Assembly: GCA_023614405.1 (NCBI GenBank)
Contig: JAJUPC010000040.1
Coordinates: 186,001 to 250,000, forward strand
Direction: 5' to 3'
Source of the DNA: Avena insularis
Lineage: Eukaryota; Streptophyta; Magnoliopsida; Poales; Poaceae
DNA length: 64,000 nt
Under the pieces are notes generated by a model that had not been told where the DNA came from, made no database searches, and worked only from the letters and a program-made list of their open reading frames with translations. Shown here piece after piece: positions 1 through 8,971 of the stretch. Both the position numbers and the translations under genes were made by a program. The number at the start of each line of letters is the position of its first letter. Positions within the stretch are counted from its first letter, which is position 1.

Positions 1-1124
1 CTGGGATCCATGACTAGCAATAATTTCCTCCTCCTGCAGAAGAAGTAACAGTGAATCGTTTAGATCATCGATTAGATTGCAATCGAGTTGATACGCGATA
101 ATTAGATTATACTTACCACAATTTCCTCGAATTCCTTCACCGCAGGATCCGCGGTGAGTTGTTTGGTTTTTGGGTCCACATGGTAACGGGCCCTGATGAA
201 GTTTCGAACCTGCCCGGGTTCGAATTTCGCAAAGGGGTTTTCTATCCCCTTGGATCTATACTCTTCATCCTCCTTATTCCATTTGGCCTCCGCGGTTCTG
301 TATCCACCAGATCCGAGATGGTGATGACCTATATTCATCGCCTGCAGCACCTTTCCCCGATTACTATTGGCCAGGGCTCTTTCGGATTCACACCTCTCCT
401 TGAACTCCCGGAACTGATCTTCGGTGATCTGCGGGTCAATCTTCTGGATCTCCTCGAGACTTTTGCCTTCTTTATAGATCTTCTTCTTTATCCGGGTTCT
501 CTAGCTGGCCAGGGCGGTGCTCATCTTTGTGAGGGCGGATTTGTTTACTTCGTTCCCATGATAATTTGCGTTCTGATACTTAGCGGGGAACTTGTATCTT
601 GCGTGCAGCTTCTCGAAGAGGAGTGTGCGCAAGTGGCCATTATCTTTATGCCGGAGATTCTCGGTGTTGATCGAGATGGTTGTCCGGGTGATCGCCGCCA
701 CTTGCCCACCGTACCCTTTGACGACAAGGGCGGGCTCCAAAGGAACCCCTGATGGGCTCACTTCGGTAATTTCCTCCCTGACCGTGCCGACCGTGTTCGG
801 GCGCCGGTCCTTCGGCTTCTTCTTCTTCTTAGGAGGATTGCTACCACTCCCTGTGCCCTCGCCGCCATTAGTGGCTTCATCGTTCGCCGTTCCTTCGGCT
901 TCTTCCTCCACGTCTTCCATCTCATCATCCTCGCTCTTCGAAGGATGGTATTCTTCATCGTCTTCTAGCCGCTGGGCCGCCTCCCAGAATGTCAATTGTT
1001 TATTCCGAGGTCTAAGTTCTCCTTCAGCGCTGATGCGCTTAGAACATCCAGCCTCGTCGTTGTCACACATCTTCACACTAATAAAAAACAAATAATTGGT
1101 TAAATGCACGGAAAAATCCGGCAT
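1..1124 (-). pseudogene. TNPA-like second protein of the CACTA element (plant Transposase_24 / En/Spm family), nearly intact
   Basis: One minus-strand frame runs from 1124 to about 102, broken only by a TAG at 501-503. The N-terminal half is acidic and low-complexity (runs of E and D), followed by a lysine stretch around 820-840. The C-terminal half (about 500-117) has the family signature: a GSGGYR motif, K/W-rich spacing, an ARYH-DP box and a KEFEE end. The start could be at 1124 or at an internal Met near 1070 (MCDNDEAG), which looks more like the usual start. A GTAAGT donor at 116-111 and a CTGCAG acceptor ending at 34 define a likely intron; the coding phase continues in the next exon to the edge. 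In the family this protein binds subterminal repeats, which is inferred here. It lies downstream of TNP2 on the same strand. Confidence 0.75.
34..116 (-). other. probable intron in the TNPA-like gene
   Basis: On the minus strand a GTAAGT donor begins at 116 and an acceptor ending in TGCAG lies at 39-34, about 83 nt apart. Removing it keeps the frame and joins the acidic FEE stretch to a second acidic exon (EEEII). Reading through instead meets a stop at about 102. Confidence 0.55.
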
Positions 1125-1316
1125 GACCTTTGCTAATTTTCTTAAACTAGGAGTGCCCGATTTCTGCCGAAACGGAAGTTAATCAACATTCCGGCAAAAA
1201 TCGGGACTCATTTCATACAAGAACCTGCATACACACATAATAAAGTGCTTCATATACAAGCACAAGAACAATTTCAAGTGCTACAATTATATCACCACAG
1301 ATTATATCAACTGTCA

Positions 1317-1560
1317 TTGACAACAAGTATGACAGCAAGTATATGACAGCAAGTATGACAACAAATATGACAGCAAGTATATGACAACAAGTATGGATTA
1401 TATGACAACAAGTATATGACAGCAAGTATATGACAACAAGTATGGATTATATGACAGCTACTGCTTGCTAACAGCAACTACACAATCTATTTCTTGACAG
1501 CAACTACACAACCTACTGCTTGCTAATAGTAACCTAATTCTTGACAGCAACTAACTAAAC
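1317..1560. repeat. minisatellite, unit about 12-14 bp (TATGACARCAAG), plus a degenerate repeat of about 50 bp
   Basis: From 1317 to 1457 the unit TATGACARCAAG recurs about ten times, with a longer-period variant containing TATGGATTA. From 1456 to 1560 a segment containing CTACTGCTTGCTAA and TTCTTGACAGCAACTA occurs twice. It lies upstream (in minus-strand sense) of the TNPA-like gene. The hydrophobic frame across it is a product of the repeat. Confidence 0.8.
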
Positions 1561-2880
1561 CTAAAAAAACTAACCTACTGCTAACTTGAGGACAAAGGTC
1601 ATGCAAAATTTACATAAGATGCAAAATTTAGATAAACTAACCTACTGCTAATTCTCTACTCCTACTCCTATGCCATTCTTTGCTGCTGCTCGGGGCGGCA
1701 AGGAGGACAACTCTCGGTCACACACATACACACAGGCCACCTCTCTAGGCAAAATGTAGCAGTGAAATGTTGAACTAAAGAGTTAGAGCAAGTTTCCCAA
1801 ATTAACTTAGCTGTCCCTTGTCACTACTTTAACTCTGACCTTAATCATATTTGATATTCTAGGGAGAAACCTCTACAATTAAGCCATATCTTCACAGATA
1901 TAGAACACCATATTTGTCATCGAGTAGAAACTCCCAAATGTGGTATGCAGTCAGGCGTGCATCTGCTCATATTATTGTGCTCTCTAGCTATTCGCCATTC
2001 GGTAAGTTCATTTTCCTGCATGTTTTGTCCTTCCATTAAGTTTTTGATATAGCGCCAGGGTATGTTATTGGTTCTGGTGACTTGGGAGTTCCAAGTTCTT
2101 TGCCTTGGTCCAGAACCTAGGTCAAGCAGGGGTAAAAGCCGTCCTTTAAAAATTGTGGCTTTATTGTGTTCTTAATGATACAATTTATGCTGTAAAACAC
2201 CAGAGCAATTGCTATTTGTTTAGTTGATTCATGAAACATTTTACCATATCTCACTACAGAGACTGATAGTTAGATCTTAGCGATCTAAAAGAAGTGTGTA
2301 ATTTCATTGTAAGTATGAAAACGTTGTTAACCATTTTTCTCTTCAAGAGACACCTTTTCTGGGGTATAACTGTAAGATATTGCTAAATTATTAACAATCT
2401 CAAGTAATATTCTTACACTGACAGCATGTTCTGACCATTATATATATTATATTTTAGAAACATGCATGATTGGACAGATCGATGTTTTTTTTAGTGTAGA
2501 CACTTGAAGTTTTTGTTGACTTAACCTGTTACTGGTAGCCTAATTAGGTTATATTTTTTGCGCTTCAGCATGCAAGATAAACATAAAATTCAACCGGCAC
2601 AAACAGAAAATTCAGCTAGTGGTACTACAAATCTAACAGTGCGTGGTAGCATTCAACTGTATTCGGCATTCCTCCATGTTGAACAGATCAAACAAGACAG
2701 GAACACATCAGCGCATTAGTGCTAAAATGAATTCTTCATTTCTGCTGTAAATGTTTTAGCAATATGTATATATATGTATTATGTAACTTAGAGTAGACAT
2801 TTTTTTTCTACATTTGAAATCTCAAGATACATTCTCTCTGCAATAAAGCAGCCTCGTTTCAGGAGAGCTACAATTATCGT
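1561..2880. other. non-coding interior of the CACTA element
   Basis: AT-rich sequence between the two transposase genes. I see no coding frame, domain or clear repeat. Some of it could be captured host intron sequence, but nothing here demonstrates that. Confidence 0.5.
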
Positions 2881-3425
2881 CTATGGGGATCGAATTCGAG
2901 ACCGAAGAATGCAACACAGCAAGTCCCTCAGCAAGTCATATGTCGCGCCACAAGCAAAGCAAGGCTCTGACAAGGTGCGAGCACCAATTGCAGGTAATGG
3001 AAGCAAGCAAAAGATTAGGAGGAGAAGCAGGGGCATTAGGGCTTCGCAGCAGGGGTAATGGAAGCAAGCAAAAGATGGGGGAGACATCACAGCATCTTAC
3101 CTACGTCTGCGTGGAGCCGCGGTGGAGTACTTGGATAGGGCGGTGCGTGCCCGGCGGTGTGGCGGCCTCCTCCTCCTCTTAGAGTGGCTCGCTGCTCCTC
3201 CTCCTGGCGTGGCTCGATCGCTGCTCCTCCTCCTGACCTCCGGCGGTGGCGTGGATCGCTGCTCCTCCTCCCGATCTCCGGCGGCGGCGGCGTGGCTCGC
3301 TGCTCCTCCTCCTGACCTCCGGCAGCACCGGCGGCGCGTCGATGGGGATCGGGACGATGGGAATCTGTGTCTGAGGAGATGGGGATCGATCTGTGTCTGA
3401 GGAGATGGGGATCGAGGGCGACGGT
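2881..3425. repeat. GC-rich block with short direct repeats; possible captured host fragment
   Basis: A 23-bp phrase beginning GGTAATGGAAGCAAGC occurs at about 2994 and 3055. From 3183 to 3320 a unit with GCTGCTCCTCCTCC and CTCCGGCGG recurs about four times. From 3361 to 3417 a unit beginning CTGTGTCTGAGGAGATGG occurs twice. Composition differs sharply from the AT-rich flanks and resembles the 5' exon or leader of a grass gene. Frames on both strands are low-complexity (Arg, Ser, Pro) and I do not call a gene. Confidence 0.5.
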
Positions 3426-3534
3426 TGACTAGTCCTGCGCACTTAGGCGTAGCGCACCCTGGCCAAGTGCACTACGGTTTATCCGTAGTGCACTTGGCCA
3501 GGGTGCGCTACGCCTAAGTGCGCAGGACTAGTCA
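3426..3534. repeat. perfect inverted repeat, 52-bp arms, 5-bp loop
   Basis: 3426-3477 is the exact reverse complement of 3483-3534, with loop TTTAT. The arms contain GCGCACTTAGGCGTAGCGCA, a motif that recurs in the subterminal array at about 8213. It lies between the two transposase genes, next to the GC-rich repeat block. It is either an internal copy of a subterminal hairpin or a small foldback element. Confidence 0.95.
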
Positions 3535-3913
3535 GATAAGAGGGCTACCACCCCCATTGTTTTCACTAGCACTGCCTTATTACAATGGTTCCGCCCGCTG
3601 CTCTATTCTAAACCTGTGAGCACCCAGGTTCGAATCCTGGTGCCCACCTTTTTTATTTTTATTTTTAAAATATTTTTAAATGTTTCAAAAAATGCCCAAA
3701 AGTGGTGATATATGCCATAAAAGTTTTGTTTTGTTTTTAAAATACTTTTAAATATTCCAAAAATGCCCAAAGGTGATAATATATGTCATAAAAGTGGTAC
3801 CAATATGATTCAAATATGTCATAATAATTTGTCCATAATACAAATATGTCATAATAATTTGTCCATTAATATTACAATCTTTTTTGACCACGCGTTTTAC
3901 AATATTTTTTGAG
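3535..3913. other. AT-rich spacer with a tRNA T-arm-like motif
   Basis: At 3624-3640 a five-base-pair stem encloses the loop TTCGAAT, exactly as in a tRNA TPsiC arm (Pol III B box), followed by a T-rich run. No matching 5' acceptor strand or anticodon arm is visible, so this is not a tRNA gene; a SINE-like relic or captured fragment is possible. The rest has short AT-rich repeats (ATATGTCATAATAATTTGTC twice near 3823 and 3845). Confidence 0.4.
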
Positions 3914-6900
3914 CTAGCATTTTACAATCTTTTTTCCCTTGTTTGTCGCGGTTGAATAACTTAGCCCCGGCACTTTAATGTTTCTTCTTTCGAACGGGCT
4001 ACCTTTTTTGGGTAGGGTTGTACTTTTTCTTCTTGTGATGTATGTTGCTGCATCGTAGTCGTCGTCATCTTCAATCTTTGGATCGCCGTACTGGTCGAAG
4101 TCTTGATCGTTGGCGACTTCATCCATTCTGATGATGTTTCTTTTTCCTCTCCTCACGACAACACGGCTAGGCTTTGTCGGGTCGGTAATGAAAAAACATT
4201 GGTCCACTTTGGTAGCCAGTACCCACGTTTCATTTTTCGCGCCACGCTACACCGTGGCCTTGGATTTGGCTGCCGGTATAACCATGGTTGTGAAATACCG
4301 GTCTTCTCTTTCGACGCTCTTTGCCCATCTGACACGGAACATCGGCACCTTTTCTCCATAGTAGTCGAGCTCCCAGATCTCCTCGATTCTTCCGTAGAAT
4401 CTTTCCTTCACGTTGTCATCGGTGTAGAATTCCGACGTTACGCCTGAGTTCTGATAATCACACTTGTTGTCCTTTTCCTCCGTGTAGAATGTGTAGCCGT
4501 TGATATCATACGCCTGATAGGTCACCAGGTTTTGCATCGGTCCCTGCGACAAGGTGAATATGATCTTTTCCGTGTCAGAAGAATGCGATCGCGGGGGATT
4601 ATCAAGGAGCGTCTGCCTAAACCAACGCGTGAAATCTGAGTTGTGCTCTTTGATTATTTCTCCCTGCATCCTCTGTATGCCCCGGTCACTGTACTTCTTA
4701 TCGATTAAGCTTTTGTGCTTTTGTAACCAAGGATCGACCAGTTCTAAATGTTGTAGCGCGACGAGGTTTGCTCGATCAAAGTCTGCGCGTCGAAACTCGA
4801 AGTCTGCATGTAGTATGCGACGACCCTCTCGGTGACCAGATCCGTCGAGCTTGCCAAGGTTCTCGATGTCTAGATAATTCGTGCAGAAAGAGATGCACTC
4901 TTCGGCCAGAAAGCCCTTGGCTATGCTTCCATCTGGACGGGACCTGTTGCGAACGTATCCTTTGATGTGTCCGTTCATCCTTTCGAACGCCATCATGCTG
5001 CGGAGGAACATCGGCCCGAGTTGTACGATGTCCTCCACGACATGGACCAGCAGATGCACCATAATGTCGAAGAATGCGGTTGGGAAGTAGACCTCAAGCT
5101 CACATAGTATCACCACGATCTCCTCCTGTAGCCTCCTGAGCTGATTCACACCAATCAACTTCTTAGAGATGACATCGAAAAACTTGCATAGGCCAAATAA
5201 CGTTTCACGGACGTCCTCGTCCATTATCCCTCTTAGTGCGACCGGAAGTACCTGCTCATTAGCACGGCACAGTCGTGAGACTTCATGCCACTGAACCTCT
5301 ACTTCGCCTCGTCTAGGTATCTGCTTATCTTGCCCGCGTAGCCGTAAGGAAATTTGACTCCTAGAAGGCACTTGAAAAACTGTTTGATCTCATCCTGGCT
5401 TAGAGTGAAGCAAGAAGGAGGGCAATAATATTCGTTCTTCTTGAACTTTTTACCCTTCCGACGACATTGTGTCATCTCCGACTCATGATCATCGTCATCT
5501 TCCTGATCATCAGGAGTAGTGCGTCCTCCGTGAAGCTCCTTCCGGATACCCAAGCATATCAGGTCGTGCCTTGCTTTCGGACCATCTTTCGTCCTATCTG
5601 GCATGTTGATTATGGTGGCGACCAGACTCTCGCACACGTTTTTCGTGATATGCATGATGTCGAGGCTATGAGGCGTGCGGAGAAACTTCCAGTATGGCAA
5701 CTCCCAGAAAACAGACCTTGTTTTTCATACCTTCATCAACGGCTTGTCTTGTTGCTGCCTCTTTTGCTTCTTTCCAGGCTTAGGACAATCTTTCCAGTTT
5801 TTTAGCAACTCTTCCACTTCTTCGCTGCTCCTATGCTCTGGGATTCCTCGGGTCTCTGATTTGCCATCGAACAGGTCTCCACGTTTTCTCCATGGATCAT
5901 TCTTGCCGAGCCACCTCCGGTGCTCCATGAACATTCGATGACCCTGGATCTTTCTCTAGTTGGAGATAGCTTGTGTTATCCATGCACCTAACGCATGCGC
6001 AGAATCCTTGGATAACCTGCCCCGAGATATACCCGCAACCTGGATAGTCTTGCACCGTAGTGACCAACGCGGCTCTCATAGTGAAATAATCTTGTGCGAC
6101 GGCGTCGTAAGTATTGGCTCCAGATTCCCATAACGTGGCTAGCTCCTCTTTCAACAGCCCGAGATACAGATTGATGTTGGTACCAGTTTGTTTCGGCCCT
6201 TGAATTAGCATACTCATTTGTATGTACTTCTTCTTCATGCACAACCATGGAGGGAGGTTGTACATCCATACAAACACGGGCCAAGTGCTGTGCGTGCTGC
6301 TCTGGATACCGAACGGATTGAGTCCATCGGTGCTCGCACCAAGCCTTATGTTCCTCGAATCTCCACCGAATTCTGGGAATTCGAGGTCCAATGCTTTCCA
6401 CTGGCTAGCATCTGAAGGGTGCGTCAGCAGCTCATCCTTTTCGGGGTTCATCATCATCATCATCATCTCCTGGCTTCTTCCTTTCCGCATGCCATCGCAT
6501 GAGCTTCGCTTCCTTAGGGTCCGCGAAATAGCGTTGCAGACGAGGAGTGATAGGAAAGTACCATACCACTTTTCGAGGTGCTTTCTTCCCTTTCTTGTAT
6601 CGACTCACACCGCACACCGGACATGTGGTTTTCTCCGCGTGCTCGCCCCGATAAATGATGCAATCGTTGATGCATATGTGATATCTAACGTGCGGTAGAT
6701 CGAGAGGACGGACGATTTTCTTGGCGTCCTAGATACTAGTTGGACATGTGTTCCCCTCCGGGATACGATCGTGCCAGAATGCCATCATATCGTCGAAGCT
6801 TGTGTCGCTCAATTTGTGTTTTGCCTTCATCTCCATAGCCTTGAGAGTTACATTCAACCGGGTATCATCGGTCCTGCATCCTTCATACAATGGAGTAACC

Positions 6901-7400
6901 GCGTCTTTCTCAAGTTGCGCAAGCTTGGCTTTCTCTCTAGCGGCAGCCCTGGCGTTACTCGTCTGCTTGAGAAGAAACTCTTGCACATAAGGGTCCCGCA
7001 CCCAGCCTGACGTTGTTCCATCGTTGTCTGCTCCTCCGGCATCTAGATCATCATCATCCCGGTCTGCTTCCGCACCTTCCCCATCTCCAGGAGACTCTTC
7101 ATCATCTCGCCCGTTCTCGCCGTGATGATGACCATCGTCATGTTGGCCACCTTCAAAGTCTCCATCGTCTTCGTCATCGCTTATCCAACGAGTGTATCCA
7201 TCCATGAAACCATGGCGGAGCAGGTGCGCCTGCAGATTCCCGGAATCTGGGTCGATCACCCAATTGAGTTTGCATATTCTGCACGGACATCTTATATCCG
7301 TCTTGTTATTTCGTATCATGTCGGCCGTCGCACATTTCAAAAATCTAGCCACAATGCCTTTGCTCATTATGCGGACCATTTTTTCCTGCACGGTGTACAT
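3914..7400 (-). pseudogene. TNP2-type CACTA transposase (TNPD), degraded
   Basis: The catalytic transposase of En/Spm-type elements, read from 7400 to 3914. In order: an N-terminal transposase-associated domain (7400 to about 7150; CPCRICK, HLLRHGFM); a linker with long acidic D/E runs; the TNP2 core (about 6400-5500), with a TDGLNPFG box, a WMYNLPPW box and the ELPYWKFL / LDIMHITKNV region; a DUF4218-like domain (about 5400-4900; LLGVKFPYGYAGKISRYLD, MRSMMAFERMNGHIKGY-type region); and a DUF4216-like C-terminus (about 4500-4250; RFYGRIEEIWELDYYG). The frame changes near 6490-6730, 5900-5930, 5700 and 5300-5370. Some changes may be introns, but others fall inside domains, so I call it a pseudogene. 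A run of six Met comes from a CAT trinucleotide run near 6450. Confidence 0.85.
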
Positions 7401-8040
7401 GGTACAATTAGAAGTCTATTAGAACCACATAATGAATGCATGCATGCAATGGTCGATAGAAAATTTTGGCATGACCTATCCTAAAATTAGGACCTTTGCG
7501 AAATGCCAAAGTCTTGCCAAAATGGAAATGAATCAACATTTTGGCAAAACAAATGGCAACTTGTTCACATACAAACACAAGAGAGAGAGACCGATCCATA
7601 CACACATGAACATATCATTATCCTCTCCATACACACATGCATGAGCATCATCGATACTCTCCATATACACACACATATGACCATCGATCGATCCTCTCCA
7701 TACACACATCATGAGCATCGATCATCTACATACATATGAGCATATCATCCATATAAACATGAACACATCCTTACATGGACAACTTACCGAGATGAGAGAT
7801 CGATCGCGAGAAAGATGGAAAGGAGAGGTGCGCGCATCGACCGGAGAAGGAGATGAGAGACCGAAGACCTTCCTCTATTACTTATGTAACATCCAAAGCA
7901 AGTTCTACATGCTAAAAATGGTGAATGGGTGGAGAAATTGAGGTGGGAAGGAGAAGATCCCGACTAGATCTAAGGAGGAAGAATAAGGGGAAAGTGAAGT
8001 GTGGGTTGGTGGATGTGGTCACATATGTGCACATAAAGTG
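7401..8040. repeat. 5' flank of TNP2 with degenerate tandem repeats
   Basis: Between 7590 and 7755 a unit of roughly 30-35 bp (CCTCTCCATACACACATGAGCATCGAT-like, shorter variants) recurs about five times. The rest to 8040 is unique and non-coding. By position it should hold the transposase promoter and leader on the minus strand. I cannot assign a TATA box with confidence. Confidence 0.6.
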
Positions 8041-8057
8041 CTGTCAAAAAAATCGAC

Positions 8058-8182
8058 ACATCCGTGGCGCACTCTGCCCTAGTGTGCCACAGGGAGTAGG
8101 AACATCCGTGGCGCACTATGCCATGTGCGCCACGGATGTTCCTACTCCCTGTGGCGCACTAGGCAGAGTGCGCCACAGATGT
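8058..8182. repeat. subterminal long hairpin of the CACTA element
   Basis: 8058-8116 and 8125-8182 form an inverted repeat with arms of about 58 bp and an 8-nt loop, with only a few mismatches. Each arm itself contains smaller hairpins of the type TGGCGCAC...GTGCGCCA. Confidence 0.9.
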
Positions 8183-8473
8183 TTCTGGCCGTTTCACAGC
8201 AGAGGGGGGCATGCGCTTAGGCGTAGCGCACCCCCTCCATGTGCGCCAAGGTTGACACTAACAACCGTAGCGCACCAGCCCTATGTGCGCTACAGATGTT
8301 TGGCGTGCGGCCAACATGGCCCTGTCCCACACATATCTGTGGCGCACTATAGTCATGTGCGCCACGGTTGTTCTAGTTACTAGTAGGGCACTGCCCATAG
8401 GTGAGTCACACCTGTTTTAGCCGTGGGGCACTTCAACCATGTGAGCCACGGATGTGCTGATTACCTATAGACA
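8183..8473. repeat. array of short subterminal hairpin motifs
   Basis: Four further units of about 28-34 bp follow the long hairpin, each pairing GTRGCGCAC with GTGCGCYAC. They lie near 8213-8252, 8267-8296, 8339-8364 and 8421-8451; the last is degenerate (GGGGCAC/GAGCCAC). In CACTA elements such subterminal repeats are the binding sites for the TNPA-type protein; that role is inferred here. Confidence 0.8.
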
Positions 8474-8487
8474 TTTTCCTAGTAGTG
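8474..8487 (-). repeat. CACTA terminal inverted repeat
   Basis: TTTTCCTAGTAGTG on the plus strand is CACTACTAGGAAAA in element orientation, the standard terminus. The copia integrase reading frame resumes immediately after it, fixing the boundary at 8487/8488. Confidence 0.9.
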
Positions 8488-8971
8488 AAACTCCCCACAA
8501 GGCTCTCAATAAAATCACCACGAAAAGATGCTTGGAACTCTTGCATATGGACCTCTTTGGTCCTCCCTCTCATGATAGTCTTGGAGGAAAGAAGTATTAC
8601 TTGGTTATTGTGGATGATTTCTATAGGTATTCTTCTTCAAGTAGAAAAGTTAAACTCAACAAATTGTCATAGAATTTGCCAATGAAGTTCAGTGGAAACA
8701 CAATGCAACCATTCTCTCCATCCGAAGTGACAATGGCACCAGGTTCAAGAACTATACTTTGGATGAGTTTCTTACTGATGAAGGCATCAAGCATAAATAC
8801 TCCACTCCTTACACCCATCAACAAAATGATGTTGCTGAAAGGAAGAATCGTACTCTGATGGATGTGACCCAGTCTATGCTAGCTGAATTCAAGTCTGCAT
8901 ACAACTTTTGGGCCAAGGCCATCTCCACCGCTTGTCATGCAACCAACCGGCTTTACCTTCGCAAGAAAAAG
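8488..8971 (+). pseudogene. Sirevirus integrase core fragment
   Basis: The first frame gives the pre-integrase end and integrase start (KRCLELLHMDLFGP, YYLVIVDDF, including the first catalytic Asp). After a frame change near 8650, the third frame (8759-8971) carries the segment with ERKNRTLMD, including the catalytic Glu, then ATNRLYLRKK. The upstream gag, protease and zinc-binding part would lie left of the CACTA, outside the window. The 3' break at 8971 is the solo LTR insertion; coding sequence resumes at 14391 with NKTPYELL, which follows directly on the protein. Not functional. Confidence 0.85.

Larger units (their letters stand above)
1..8487 (-). mobile_element. CACTA (En/Spm-type) DNA transposon, right part; left end outside window
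   Basis: The element reads on the minus strand. Its outer end at 8487 carries the CACTA terminus (reverse complement starts CACTACTAGGAAAA) followed by hairpin subterminal repeats. Then come a TNP2-type transposase pseudogene (7400-3914) and a second, TNPA-like gene (1124 to the edge). TNP2 first and TNPA-like second, in one orientation, is the usual CACTA gene order. The element interrupts a copia integrase that resumes at 8488. The bases after the terminus are AAA, a possible 3-bp target duplication that cannot be tested because the other end lies outside the window. Confidence 0.9.

Noticed and set aside
159..1095. Plus-strand frames of 197 aa and 167 aa across the TNPA-like gene
   Set aside because: Shadows of the minus-strand coding frame, with Ser/Phe/Leu-rich composition and no domain.
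3179..3442. Arg/Ser/Pro-rich minus-strand frame (87 aa) and plus-strand Leu/Ala-rich frames
   Set aside because: They arise from the short GC-rich tandem repeats. No start context or domain.
3600..3660. tRNA gene
   Set aside because: Only the T arm is present; no D arm, anticodon arm or pairing 5' acceptor strand within the expected distance.
4103..7484. Plus-strand frames (60-158 aa) across the transposase
   Set aside because: Antisense shadows of TNP2; the minus strand carries all recognised domains.
8058..8473. Regularly spaced short palindromes reminiscent of a CRISPR array
   Set aside because: Units are subterminal hairpins of a CACTA transposon in plant DNA, with variable spacing and no cas genes.
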